A DNA stretch of 64,000 bases from Trinickia diaoshuihuensis (GTDB lineage: Bacteria > Pseudomonadota > Gammaproteobacteria > Burkholderiales > Burkholderiaceae), in assembly GCF_003390925.1 (NCBI RefSeq), contig NZ_QUBS01000082.1, positions 62,001 through 126,000 on the forward strand, in the 5' to 3' direction. Of the stretch, positions 17,896-26,618 are shown piece after piece. How positions within the stretch are numbered: position 1 is the first letter of the stretch; each line of letters starts with the position of its first letter. A program made the position numbers and the translations under genes. The notes beneath the pieces were generated by a model. That model worked only from the letters and a program-made list of their open reading frames with translations, was not told the DNA's origin and made no database searches.

Positions 17896-18808
17896 AGCCC
17901 GCCCGCTCCTCGGTGCCGCACACGACCGCGAACTGTCGGCGGCCGAGGCGCTACGTGTCGAAACGCATGTAGCCCAATGCGCCGAGTGCCGGCGCGAAAC
18001 GCAGATGCTACGGGCCGTAAGCGACGCGACACGCGCCGCCGATTACTTTCGCGCGCCCGACGCGCTGCGAGCGCGCATTCTCGCGGCGCTGCCCGCCACC
18101 ACCCCCGCGGCGCAGGAGCGAAGCACAGACGAAGCATGGCAAGGACAGGCCGGAGCACAGGCCGTCGAACCGCCCGCCCGGTCCCGCGGCCGCGGCCTAT
18201 GGGATTGGGCGCGCGATGCATGGCGCACCCCGCGCGGCACGCCGGTAAAGGCTGGAGGACGAGGCCCCGCCTCGGCGCTCGCATGGCCGGCCGGGATCGC
18301 CGTCGCCGCGGTCGCGCTTGCCGTAAGCGTCGCGCTCGTCGCACCCCGGCCTCGAAGCGCAAGCGCAACGTTCGTCGACGAACTCGTCGCCAGTCACGTC
18401 CGCGCGCAACTGTCGGGGCACGATATCGATGTGGTTTCGTCCGACCAGCATACCGTCAAGCCGTGGTTCAACGGTCGCATCGACTATGCGCCTCCCGTCG
18501 AGGATCTCGCCGCCGAGGGTTTCGCGCTGACCGGAGGCCGCTTGGATTACATCGGCCACCATCGCGTCGCGGTGCTCGTTTATCGCTATCGCAAGCACAT
18601 CATCGATGTGTATGTGATGCCGCAAACCGCAGCCGGGGCGCGAGAAGCGCCGGCCGGGCTGGCAAGCGACGGCTACGCGCTCGCGAACTGGCAAGATCAA
18701 GGCATGCTGTGGTGGGCCGTGAGCGACGCCGAACCCGCCGTACTCATGCGCTTGCGCCAAGCGCTGACGGCGCGCTTGAGCCGGCCGGCGCAGCCCAATG
18801 CCGGATGA
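17882..18808 (+). CDS. Transmembrane anti-sigma factor with zinc-finger (zf-HC2) domain
   Basis: 308 residues. The cytoplasmic N-terminus has the ZAS signature C3, H29-x3-C33-x2-C36, which holds the sigma factor. A single membrane helix (ALAWPAGIAVAAVALAVSVALVAP, about 140-163) is followed by a periplasmic domain of about 140 residues with motifs DIDVVSSDQHTVKPWFNGRIDYAPPV and GGRLDYIGHHRVAVLVYRYRKHIIDVYV, shared with a group of anti-sigma factors next to such sigma genes. It overlaps the sigma gene by 14 bases. The periplasmic part probably senses the signal that releases the sigma factor. Confidence 0.93.
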   Translation: MDCNEARPLLGAAHDRELSAAEALRVETHVAQCAECRRETQMLRAVSDATRAADYFRAPDALRARILAALPATTPAAQERSTDEAWQGQAGAQAVEPPARSRGRGLWDWARDAWRTPRGTPVKAGGRGPASALAWPAGIAVAAVALAVSVALVAPRPRSASATFVDELVASHVRAQLSGHDIDVVSSDQHTVKPWFNGRIDYAPPVEDLAAEGFALTGGRLDYIGHHRVAVLVYRYRKHIIDVYVMPQTAAGAREAPAGLASDGYALANWQDQGMLWWAVSDAEPAVLMRLRQALTARLSRPAQPNAG

Positions 18809-18826
18809 GGGCGCGGCCGGCCCTCG

Positions 18827-21505
18827 TCACGCCGCGCTCGTATCGATGCGCGGCGTGACACCATCGATGAGACTGAGCAGCCGCCCCGGATCGAGCGGTT
18901 TGACGAAGTGATGATGAAAACCGGCGGCGCGGCTGCGCTGGCGGTCGGCGTCTTGCCCATACCCGGTCAACGCGACGAACAGACACGACCGGCTTGCCTG
19001 CTCGGCCCGCAACCGACGCACGAGTTCATAACCGTCCATCCCCGGCAAGCCGATATCGATGACGGCGATCTCGGGCTCGAACCGCGGCACGAGGCGCAAC
19101 GCGCTGGCCGGATCGAAGACGGCCTCGACCCGATGTCCGCACTCGCGCAACAGCTCCGCGAGCGCCTGCACGCCGTCGACGTTGTCGTCGACGAGCAGCA
19201 CGCGCCGCCCCGCGATGCCAGGCTCCTCGACCCGGTGGCGCCCCGGGTCCAAGGCGGTGCCGGCCGCATGGCCTCGGCTGACGGGTTCCGGACCTCCCCT
19301 CTCGCCGGCGGCGCTTGGCCCGTCGTCACCTGCCGCCGCCCGGCGCCCGCCCGGCACGCGAATGACGAACGTACTTCCGCGCCCCGGCCCGTCGCTCGCC
19401 GCGCTGACACCGCCACCGTGCATTTCCACGAGGTTCTTCACGAGCGCCAAGCCGATTCCCAAGCCGCCTTCGGCACGATCGAGGTTACGCTTGCCCTGAA
19501 AGAACAAGTCGAAAACGCGCGGCAACACCTCGGGTGCGAGGCCCACGCCGTTGTCGCGGATGCTGACGGCGATCATCCCGCTGCGCTCGCGCTTGGCTTG
19601 AACGTCGATCCGGCCGCCCGGCGGCGTATAACGGGCAGCGTTCGTCAGCAAATTCGAGACGACTTGGGCGAGCCGCGTCGCATCGGCGTTCCACACGAGA
19701 TCCGGATCGACGTCGATCGTCAGCCGATGCCCGCGCCGCTCGATCAGAAAGCTCGCCATTTCGACGGCGTTCGTGAGGACGTCGGCCACGCGCACCGTTT
19801 GCTTTTTAAGGTCGATCTTGCCGCGCGTGATACGCGAGATGTCGAGCAAGTCGTCGACGAGCCGCACGAGATGATCGACTTGGCGCGCGATGATGTTCTG
19901 CTCGCGCAACGTGCCGCCTTCGGAGCGCATGCGCATCAGCCGCAAGGCGGTGACGATCGGCGACAGCGGATTGCGCAATTCGTGGCCCAGCATCGCCAAG
20001 AATTCGTCCTTGGCGCGGCTCGCCTCGCGCAACTCCGCGAGGAGCCGTTCGCGCTCGGCATGCGATTTTTCGAAACGGGCGCGCGTACGGACTTGCTCGG
20101 TCACCTCGACGGCGACCGCGATGACGCCGTCCACGGTCGTGCCGTCCAAGCGCAACGGTTCGAGGTGGAACGTGAAGTACCGCGGCTCGAAAGCGCCGTC
20201 GGGGCGCGTCATATCGATACGGAAGTCTTCCCGCACCATTTGCTCGCCGCGCTCGAAGGCCGCGTGCAACAGAGCGCCGATCTCCCCGCCGTGCTGGCTC
20301 TCGGGAAACACCTCGGCGTAACGCCGGCCGGTCAATTCGGCATAGCCCGCCAACTCGCGAAACCGCCGGTTCGCAAGTTCGAATACGTGCGTCGGCCCGC
20401 TCAAGAGCGCGGCGGCGACGGGCGCGTTCATGAACAAGCCGTCGCGCTGGCGCTCGGCCGCCTGCCGCTTCATGCGGTCGGTCGCATCGCGCGTAAAGCC
20501 GCGCGTATAAAGCAGTTTGCCGTTCTCGAACATCGCGTTCGCATGCAGCAGCACATGTTTGATACTGCCGTCGCGGCAACGCAACCGAACGAGTTCATCG
20601 CGAATCGTCTCGCCGGCAGCCAGTTTCTCGAGAATGGACTCGATCACGGCGCGCTCCACGTAGAACTCGGAGATCGGATGCCCGACGTACTCGTCGTACG
20701 CATAGCCGAGCAGATCGAGTTCCGCCGAATTGGCCCAGACGATGGTCCCGTCGCCCGCGATCCGATGCAACCCTTCGGCGGCGTTTTCGACGAAGTCGGC
20801 CAGCTCGCGCTCGCGCCGCACGAGCGCCGCCTCCGCCTGCGCGCGCCGTTCGATCTCGCGCTCGAGCGCCATTGCTTTTTGCCGCCATACCGCAACTAGC
20901 CGGTGCGCTTGCGTCTCGTCGGTCCGGCTCAATAACTCGCTGGGCAAAACATGGGTATGCGCCGAGCATACGTGTTCGAATAAGGCGCTTTGCTCCGCGC
21001 TCGCAAAGAGGGTTTGCGAATAGGCGCAAAACAGCGTGAACGTGTACCGGCTTGCGAGTTCGTTCCACAACGCCTCGAGCCGCAGCGCCGCCTCGTATTC
21101 GCCGCGCTCGCAGAGCACCCCGACCATTTCGCCGAATGCGTGCACCGGGCCGCCGCCCGTGGCCGCGGCGGCGGCCACCACCGCGCCGACCGTCGAGACG
21201 AACCGCTGCTCGTCGGGCCAGCCGTCGACCATGAAGCGCGACAGCGTAAGCTCGGCATCGAGCGTGACGAGCCGGCTCGAATGCTGCGCCTGCGCCTCGC
21301 CGGGGCAACCGAATCCGCGCAACCGCGAGCCCAGGGCCGCCAAATGCGCTCGGGTGGCGATCAAGATCGCGTGCCCGCCTAGGCGCAGCGCGCGATCGGC
21401 GAACTCGGTCACTTCGTCGATCAGCGGGGATCCCGCCTCGTAGAAGCGAACGAAGTGGCCCTCGGCATGGCCGCATGAATAGGGAGAGTGTCCGGCTACA
21501 GCCAT
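18827..21505 (-). CDS. Hybrid sensor histidine kinase: MEDS-PAS-PAS-HisKA-HATPase-REC
   Basis: 892 residues, no membrane segment. Residues 10-185 form a MEDS (DcmR-type) sensory domain: GHAEGHFVRFYEAGSPLIDEVTEFADRALRLGGHAILIATRAH, then VHAFGEMVGVLCERGEYEAALRLEALWNEL. Two PAS domains follow (about 235-345 and 355-475), then HisKA with H508 in MLGHELRNP, HATPase_c (VVSNLLTNAARYTPPGG, DNGVGLAP, GGLGIGLALVKNLVEMHGG) and a C-terminal receiver with D817 in AVIDIGLPGMDGYE. No partner response regulator is adjacent. MEDS domains are thought to bind hydrophobic or one-carbon ligands, so the ligand is open. It is monocistronic, with a 178-base gap to pqiC. Confidence 0.93.
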   Translation of the reverse strand: MAVAGHSPYSCGHAEGHFVRFYEAGSPLIDEVTEFADRALRLGGHAILIATRAHLAALGSRLRGFGCPGEAQAQHSSRLVTLDAELTLSRFMVDGWPDEQRFVSTVGAVVAAAAATGGGPVHAFGEMVGVLCERGEYEAALRLEALWNELASRYTFTLFCAYSQTLFASAEQSALFEHVCSAHTHVLPSELLSRTDETQAHRLVAVWRQKAMALEREIERRAQAEAALVRRERELADFVENAAEGLHRIAGDGTIVWANSAELDLLGYAYDEYVGHPISEFYVERAVIESILEKLAAGETIRDELVRLRCRDGSIKHVLLHANAMFENGKLLYTRGFTRDATDRMKRQAAERQRDGLFMNAPVAAALLSGPTHVFELANRRFRELAGYAELTGRRYAEVFPESQHGGEIGALLHAAFERGEQMVREDFRIDMTRPDGAFEPRYFTFHLEPLRLDGTTVDGVIAVAVEVTEQVRTRARFEKSHAERERLLAELREASRAKDEFLAMLGHELRNPLSPIVTALRLMRMRSEGGTLREQNIIARQVDHLVRLVDDLLDISRITRGKIDLKKQTVRVADVLTNAVEMASFLIERRGHRLTIDVDPDLVWNADATRLAQVVSNLLTNAARYTPPGGRIDVQAKRERSGMIAVSIRDNGVGLAPEVLPRVFDLFFQGKRNLDRAEGGLGIGLALVKNLVEMHGGGVSAASDGPGRGSTFVIRVPGGRRAAAGDDGPSAAGERGGPEPVSRGHAAGTALDPGRHRVEEPGIAGRRVLLVDDNVDGVQALAELLRECGHRVEAVFDPASALRLVPRFEPEIAVIDIGLPGMDGYELVRRLRAEQASRSCLFVALTGYGQDADRQRSRAAGFHHHFVKPLDPGRLLSLIDGVTPRIDTSAA

Positions 21506-21683
21506 AAATGCAATTCCTCGCGGCGCCTGCGCCGCGCGTTCGGGGAACGAACTTCAGCTCCGGTAAGAGCGAAGGCATCTCGTCCGATGATAGGCCGCGC
21601 CGGCGGCCTTCACGATCGGGCGCAGCAAGCTTCGGACCCAAGGAAGCGTGCGCCGGCATCCTTGCCGGTCGAGGCCGGCCGGC

Positions 21684-22262
21684 TTACCTTCGGTCGGCAA
21701 GCGTCGCCGCGATCCGATCCGCCAACCGTCCGAGCACACGGCTCAGCGCACCGGCGATCTCGGGGGACGCCGCGGACGGCATCGGCTCGCTCAGCGACAC
21801 CTCCTGCGTCATCACGGCCGCCCCGGTTTCGCCAGCGGTCAAGGTCCAACTGCCCTCGAAGGTCAGACGGCCGTCCGCGTCCGCGCGCACGTCCAGGACA
21901 GTCACCACGATCCCGCGCGCGCCGGCCGGCGCCGGCGCATCGGGCAATACGAAGGCGCCCGCGGGCAGGCGAGTCAGCAAATCCTGGGCGAGCGTGCGCC
22001 GCATCATGGGCGCGAGGGGTGCCCCCCAATGGTCGTTCTCGCGCACCGCAAGCTCGTAGCGCGCGTCCTGCGCGACGATTTCGGGCCGGTCGAGCAAGGC
22101 CGGCACGCGAACGGCGCCCAATTGAACCGGAGCCATCGCGGAGGCGGCGACCGGTGCCTCCGGCGCCACCGCGTCCAACGAAAAATACCGGGTGGGCGGA
22201 CTGCTGCCGCATGCCGCGAGCGCGGCGGCGCATACGAGCGCGATCGTCGTTTTCGGCGTCAT
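21684..22262 (-). CDS. pqiC: PqiC-like membrane-integrity lipoprotein (DUF330)
   Basis: 192 residues. Lipobox LAAC with C18 acylation, followed by GSSPPTRYFSLDAV, the standard start of ABC-type transport auxiliary lipoproteins. The body has the DUF330 pattern LGAVRVPALLDRPEIVAQDARYELAVRENDHWGAPLAPMMRRTLAQDL. In E. coli PqiC is an outer-membrane lipoprotein that meets the PqiB needle to move lipids across the periplasm. It overlaps pqiB by four bases and ends the pqiABC operon. Confidence 0.92.
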   Translation of the reverse strand: MTPKTTIALVCAAALAACGSSPPTRYFSLDAVAPEAPVAASAMAPVQLGAVRVPALLDRPEIVAQDARYELAVRENDHWGAPLAPMMRRTLAQDLLTRLPAGAFVLPDAPAPAGARGIVVTVLDVRADADGRLTFEGSWTLTAGETGAAVMTQEVSLSEPMPSAASPEIAGALSRVLGRLADRIAATLADRR

Positions 22263-23569
22263 TGTCCTTTCCCTCCTTTACCGCGCACGAGCGCCTCGGG
22301 ATGCCGGTCGAGATACTCGGCCAACGCGCGGACGGAGCGCGCCATATCGGTCAGTTCGCGCAGTGCCTCGGGCAAATCGTTCTGACGCATCGGATCGCCG
22401 CCGATCGTCCGGTTCGCCGCCGCGACCGCGCTGTCGGCCTCGCGCGCGGTCTGCCGCAACTGCGCCACGAGCGGTCCGATCTGCGGCGACACCTCGCCCA
22501 GCGTACGATCGATCTGCGCGACCGAACGATCGAGGTGATCCAAGCTGTCGGCAATTTGCGGCGAGGACGATAACCTGCGGATCCGCCCGGTGATATGGCG
22601 GATGTCGTCGCCGGCTTGTTCGATCGGCAGCGCATCGATCTTGGTCATCACGTGATCGGCCTTCGACACGATGTCATCCGTCTTCGCCAAAATCGCGTCG
22701 ATCTCGCCGGACGGCGCGCTCGGGACCTGTGTGTCGCTGCCCTCGCGAGTCAGCGTCGCACTCGGGGCGCCCGGCACGAAGTCCAGCGCGACGACGCGCG
22801 AACCCACGAGCGGCGGATCTTGCGTCAGCCGCGCGCGCAGCCCCGCCGCGATCAGGCGCCGCAGCATGTCGTCGACGACCGGTCGCCAATTGCCGTCGGC
22901 CGGCTTCACGCCGTCGGGCAAGCCGAGCCGGGCTGGATCGAGCGCGATCTCGACGGGCGTATCGAGCGTACCCGTGCGCGGGTCGTAATGCAGCGCGACG
23001 TGCTCGACCTGGCCGACTCGGAATCCGCGCAACCGCACCGCCGCGCCTTCGTCGAGCTGGCCCACCGCGCCGGCGAAGCGCACGACGTATTTCACAGCAG
23101 AGGGTCCGGGGGTATCGCGTCGATCGGCGCCTTGGAACCGCTGTGCCGGCGCGCCCGGCCCAGGCTCCATGACGATCTCGGGCCCGCCGATCATCGCCTT
23201 GGCCGAAGACGGATCGCTGAAATCGAACTGCGCGCCCTGGACCCAAAACCGCGTGCCCGAACGCAGATAGGGCTGCGCACTGCGGCGAATCTCAGCCGTG
23301 ACGTCGACATGGCGGCCATCGGTATCGAGTTCGACATCGCGCACTTCTCCGACTTTCACGCCGTGCAGCGACACCTCGGTATCGTCCGCCTTCATGCCGT
23401 ACGCGCTGTCGAACACGATGGTGACGCTTTCGCCGCCGCGCACGAGCGCGCGAATCCCGAGCCAACTCGCCACGCCGATCGCCGCGATCGGGACGGCCCA
23501 AATCCAGCCGGGCCAGCGGCTGCGCCTCAGATCGGCGGCCTCGGTGCGCGTCTCCACGGGTTCGGTCAC
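22259..23569 (-). CDS. pqiB: PqiB-like intermembrane transport protein (MCE/MlaD family)
   Basis: 436 residues from a GTG at 23569, which overlaps the pqiA stop as GTGA; the longer frame upstream is antisense-like read-through inside pqiA and is rejected. One N-terminal membrane helix (WPGWIWAVPIAAIGVASWLGI) is followed by two MCE domains (VTIVFDSAYGMKADDTEVSLHGVKVGEVRDVEL; YVVRFAGAVGQLDEGAAVRLRGFRVGQVEHVAL) and a long amphipathic helix (DAILAKTDDIVSKADHVMTKID). E. coli PqiB has about 546 residues and three MCE domains, so this is a shorter version. Confidence 0.92.
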   Translation of the reverse strand: MTEPVETRTEAADLRRSRWPGWIWAVPIAAIGVASWLGIRALVRGGESVTIVFDSAYGMKADDTEVSLHGVKVGEVRDVELDTDGRHVDVTAEIRRSAQPYLRSGTRFWVQGAQFDFSDPSSAKAMIGGPEIVMEPGPGAPAQRFQGADRRDTPGPSAVKYVVRFAGAVGQLDEGAAVRLRGFRVGQVEHVALHYDPRTGTLDTPVEIALDPARLGLPDGVKPADGNWRPVVDDMLRRLIAAGLRARLTQDPPLVGSRVVALDFVPGAPSATLTREGSDTQVPSAPSGEIDAILAKTDDIVSKADHVMTKIDALPIEQAGDDIRHITGRIRRLSSSPQIADSLDHLDRSVAQIDRTLGEVSPQIGPLVAQLRQTAREADSAVAAANRTIGGDPMRQNDLPEALRELTDMARSVRALAEYLDRHPEALVRGKGGKGQ

Positions 23570-24771
23570 GTGCGCCTCGCTTGCGCCGCATCCCACATCA
23601 GGCGTGGATCGAATGCGCGCGACGCGGCCATCGTCAGTATCACGACGAAAGCGAAAGCCGTCGCGCCGTCGGCCGGGCGCGCATCGGCCAACCCGTCGAA
23701 ACGAATCAGCGGCACGAACGCCGCGATCGTGAAAACATCGACGTTGGACCAGCGTCCCAACTCGTCGATGAGCCGGTATAAGAACGTCTTCGTACGCAGA
23801 TGACGGTCCGACCGGCACAGCACCGATGCGACGAACCACGCCATGCCCGCCAGCTTCATGAACGGAATGGCGATGCTCGTGCCGAAGATCAGGATCCCGA
23901 GCGGCCAGAGCCCGGCTTCGAACAGCTCGGAGACGCCGTCGATGATCCGGTGCGAGACATCGTGACCGAGCTGATGCGAGACGGTCATCGGATAGAGGTT
24001 GGCGGGGAACGCGAGCACGAATGCGGCCACGCTGAGCGCCGTGGCTCGGGCGAGCGCATCGGGTTTGCGCTTGCGCAAGATGAGCGCGCACCGCGGACAA
24101 GGCCGCCCCGCATGGGCCACCGGCGCCACGAGATCGCACGCCGAGCACGAGAGCACGCGCTCGCCGGGTGCGACGCGCCGCTCCGGTTCAATCGCGCGCC
24201 AAACCGTGCGCCGATCGAGCGTCGCGCGCGTCAGCATCGACATGAGCGCCGCCCCGACGAAGCAGTAACCGCCCGCGTCGATCGAGCCGGTGAGCTCCTG
24301 CGTCACGCGCGTATAGCCCACGAAACAGCCGATCAAGTAGACGTCGGGCATGGCCCAGGCGTCGAGCCACAAAGCCCAGCGATAACACCGCCCGAGCCAT
24401 GCCGGCCGCCAACCGCAAAGAACGGCCGCCAACACGGCCGATAACGCCGAAAAACGGACCAGCGGCAAGACGATGCCTGTCAAGCCCAGCACGATGGCCA
24501 GCAACTCGAAATGCTGCCGCCACATGACGACGATGCCCGAGCCGAGTTGGGCCGAACGCTCGGCGCCGAGCATATGCACGGTCATCAGCGGAGAAAGGTT
24601 GCCGGGCAGCAGCAGGACGAACGTCGCCAACGAGCAGGCCAGCGCCGCGGCAACCGAGCGCCCGCTTGCGCGCTCGAGCGGATAGTGACAAACGCGGCAG
24701 CGAGCCAGCGTGCGCCCGGCCAAGGCCGAGGTATCGGCGAGCGCGCCGCATTCCGGGCAGCCGATGGTCAT
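23566..24771 (-). CDS. pqiA: Paraquat-inducible protein A (PqiA) membrane protein
   Basis: 401 residues from the ATG at 24771 (MTIGCPECGALADTSALAG), close to the 417 of E. coli. Two repeated halves each begin with rubredoxin-like C-x2-C knuckles (CPECG, CRVCHY; CSACDL, CPRCAL) and are followed by membrane blocks containing FVLLLPGNLSPLMTV and FVLAFPANLYPMTVS, the P-x-N-x-x-P-x signature. It lies in the inner membrane and works with PqiB and PqiC in lipid trafficking. An in-frame GTG at about 24858 could add 29 residues, but neither start has a strong ribosome site. It heads the operon, divergent from the CoA-transferase genes. Confidence 0.93.
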   Translation of the reverse strand: MTIGCPECGALADTSALAGRTLARCRVCHYPLERASGRSVAAALACSLATFVLLLPGNLSPLMTVHMLGAERSAQLGSGIVVMWRQHFELLAIVLGLTGIVLPLVRFSALSAVLAAVLCGWRPAWLGRCYRWALWLDAWAMPDVYLIGCFVGYTRVTQELTGSIDAGGYCFVGAALMSMLTRATLDRRTVWRAIEPERRVAPGERVLSCSACDLVAPVAHAGRPCPRCALILRKRKPDALARATALSVAAFVLAFPANLYPMTVSHQLGHDVSHRIIDGVSELFEAGLWPLGILIFGTSIAIPFMKLAGMAWFVASVLCRSDRHLRTKTFLYRLIDELGRWSNVDVFTIAAFVPLIRFDGLADARPADGATAFAFVVILTMAASRAFDPRLMWDAAQARRT

Positions 24772-25088
24772 GCCGCGTTGCGCGCCAACCCATACCGCGC
24801 CCAGAAAACCAACCGATTCAGACGACCCGTCATATTGCCGCTCCACCTCGTAAGACACGTTGCCCGAAAAAAGGGACGAAGGACAAATGCGGAGCAAGCA
24901 CGCAGCGTTCCCGCCCGATCGAGGCAACTGTCATCCAAAAGACAACTTGCTGGGCCGCGCCCGCCTACACTGCGCCGCAGCGGTTCGGCAAGCTCATTGG
25001 CCGGCGGCGGCATGCAAACGGCGGCCGGTGGGCAGTCCAGGCATTGCAAGCCGCGAGTACATACGAGAAGGCAAAGACGGAGACAGCC
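24772..25088. other. Divergent intergenic region, 317 bp
   Basis: Separates pqiA (minus) from the CoA-transferase operon (plus), so it should hold both promoters. I could not define a -35/-10 pair with correct spacing. Codons for a possible longer PqiA N-terminus occupy the first 90 bases. Confidence 0.5.
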
Positions 25089-25865
25089 ATGCGATACCCG
25101 AACAAAGTCAAATCGATCGAGGAGGCGCTCGCGCCGCTGCGCTCGGGCATGCGCCTCATGCTCGGCGAATTCGTCGGTGCCGGCGAAGCGGCCTGCTGCA
25201 TCGAGGCGCTGCTCGAAAGCGGCATCCGCGACATCACGCTCATCGCCAACACGCCCGGGCTGCGCGGCGGGTTTTTGAAGGCACGGTTATTCGCATCGGG
25301 GCAATTGGCGGAGTTCATCGGCACCCATGTCGGAACGACCGACGAATCAACCTCGGCCTACTTGGCCGACACCGTGCGCGTCGCCGAATTTTTCCCGATG
25401 GGAACATGGGCGGAAAAAGTCCGCGCCGGTGCGATGGGGCTCGGCGGCGTACTGATTCCCGTGGGCATCGGCATTCTCGATCAACCCGGCATCTTCCCGG
25501 CACGCGGCGCCCCCAAGGAAAAGCTCGAACTCGACGGCCGCGCGTTCTTCGTCGAACGCCCGCTCACAGCCGACGTCTCGATCATCAAAGGGTGGCGCGC
25601 CGATACGTTCGGAAACGTCGAGTTTCGCGGCACATCGCTGCAAAACCAGCGCGATATCGCCATGGCCGGCCGCTATACGGTCGTCGAGGTCAATGAAATC
25701 GTCGAGGTGGGAACGATCGCGCCGGAGCGCGTCGGCTGCCCCGGCGTATTCGTCGACGCCGTCGTGCAAGGCTTGACTCTCGACGCACAGCACGCGCTAT
25801 ACAAAGCCCAATGGGCCAAGCTCGGGCGGCTGCCGCGAGAAGCACGCACGGCCGAACCGGCTTGA
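25089..25865 (+). CDS. CoA-transferase subunit A (3-oxoacid/acetate CoA-transferase family I)
   Basis: 258 residues from the ATG at 25089 (MRYPNKVKSIEEALAPL). Family I alpha subunit: LMLGEFVGAGEAACCIEALLESG replaces the usual GGFG-x-G-x-P region, followed by LIANTPG and GTHVGTTDES; GRAFFVERPLTADVSIIKGWRADTFGN is the conserved LPL-x-ADVA-like block. It pairs with the next gene to swap CoA between a carboxylate and succinyl- or acetyl-CoA. The donor and acceptor cannot be fixed from sequence. It is the first gene of a four-cistron unit whose later members are an isomerase and a Crp/Fnr regulator. Confidence 0.92.
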   Translation: MRYPNKVKSIEEALAPLRSGMRLMLGEFVGAGEAACCIEALLESGIRDITLIANTPGLRGGFLKARLFASGQLAEFIGTHVGTTDESTSAYLADTVRVAEFFPMGTWAEKVRAGAMGLGGVLIPVGIGILDQPGIFPARGAPKEKLELDGRAFFVERPLTADVSIIKGWRADTFGNVEFRGTSLQNQRDIAMAGRYTVVEVNEIVEVGTIAPERVGCPGVFVDAVVQGLTLDAQHALYKAQWAKLGRLPREARTAEPA

Positions 25866-25890
25866 CGATCAACGCCTCTGAGAGAAACCC

Positions 25891-26553
25891 ATGCTAAGCC
25901 CCGCTTCCCTCGCCTCCCCGAAACATCGGATCGCCGCGCGCTGCGCCAAGGAGTTGCACCCCGGCGAAGTCGTCAATCTCGGCCTCGGCATTCCAACGCT
26001 GACCGCGCATTATCTCGATGCCGACGCCGGCGTGATTCTGCATACCGAAAACGGCGCGTTCGGCTTCGCGGGAGCGCTCGCACCGGCCGACGTCGATAGC
26101 GACATGACCAACGCCGGCACGGAGCCGATCGTGCTCCCGCCGGGCGCCGCGCTGATGGATTTGGCGACTTCGCTCGGGGCGATGCGCAACGGCTATCTCG
26201 ACGTGACGATCCTCGGTGCCTTGCAAGTCGATGCGCTCGGCAACCTCGCCAATTGGGCCTGCGAGCGCGACGGTAAATGGTGGCCCGGGATTGGCGGCGC
26301 GATGGACCTATGCCATGGCACGCCGAAGGTCATCGCGGCGCTCGCGCATACGGACAAACACGGCCGCTCCAAAATCTTGCCTCGCTGCACGCTGCCGCTG
26401 ACGGGACGCGGCTGCGTCAAGGTGATCGTGACCGAACACGCGGTATTCGACGTCACCGACACCGGACTCGTGCTGCGCGAAATCATTTCGCATGCGACAC
26501 TCGACGATGTGCGCGCCATGACCGGCGCGCCGTTCGCCGTCTCCCCGGCGTGA
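25891..26553 (+). CDS. CoA-transferase subunit B
   Basis: 220 residues. The N-terminal IAARCAKELHPGEVVNLGLGIPTL and the catalytic glutamate in HTENGAFGF (E54, the thioester-forming residue of family I) are intact. NAGTEPIVLPPGAALMDLATSLGAMRNGYLDVTILGALQVD and GGAMDL complete the beta-subunit pattern. It follows subunit A after 25 bases with AGAGAAA upstream. Together they form the active heterodimer (or heterotetramer) in the cytoplasm. AtoA and PcaJ/CatJ are the nearest named relatives, so a role in short-chain acid or beta-ketoadipate-like catabolism is possible but unproven. Confidence 0.93.
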   Translation: MLSPASLASPKHRIAARCAKELHPGEVVNLGLGIPTLTAHYLDADAGVILHTENGAFGFAGALAPADVDSDMTNAGTEPIVLPPGAALMDLATSLGAMRNGYLDVTILGALQVDALGNLANWACERDGKWWPGIGGAMDLCHGTPKVIAALAHTDKHGRSKILPRCTLPLTGRGCVKVIVTEHAVFDVTDTGLVLREIISHATLDDVRAMTGAPFAVSPA

Positions 26554-26618
26554 CGCACATTGGCGGCTTGATTGCCGCCGATCGGGCCGTCTATCACCGA
26601 TTCTTGAGGAAATCGTCG

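Noticed and set aside
18908..20899. 663-codon open frame antisense to the hybrid kinase
   Set aside because: Same cause: third-position GC bias of the kinase gene. No ribosome site and no recognisable domains.
22259..24148. Longer N-terminus for PqiB reaching into pqiA
   Set aside because: The extra 193 residues are an out-of-frame reading of pqiA. The GTG that overlaps the pqiA stop gives the expected MCE-protein start.
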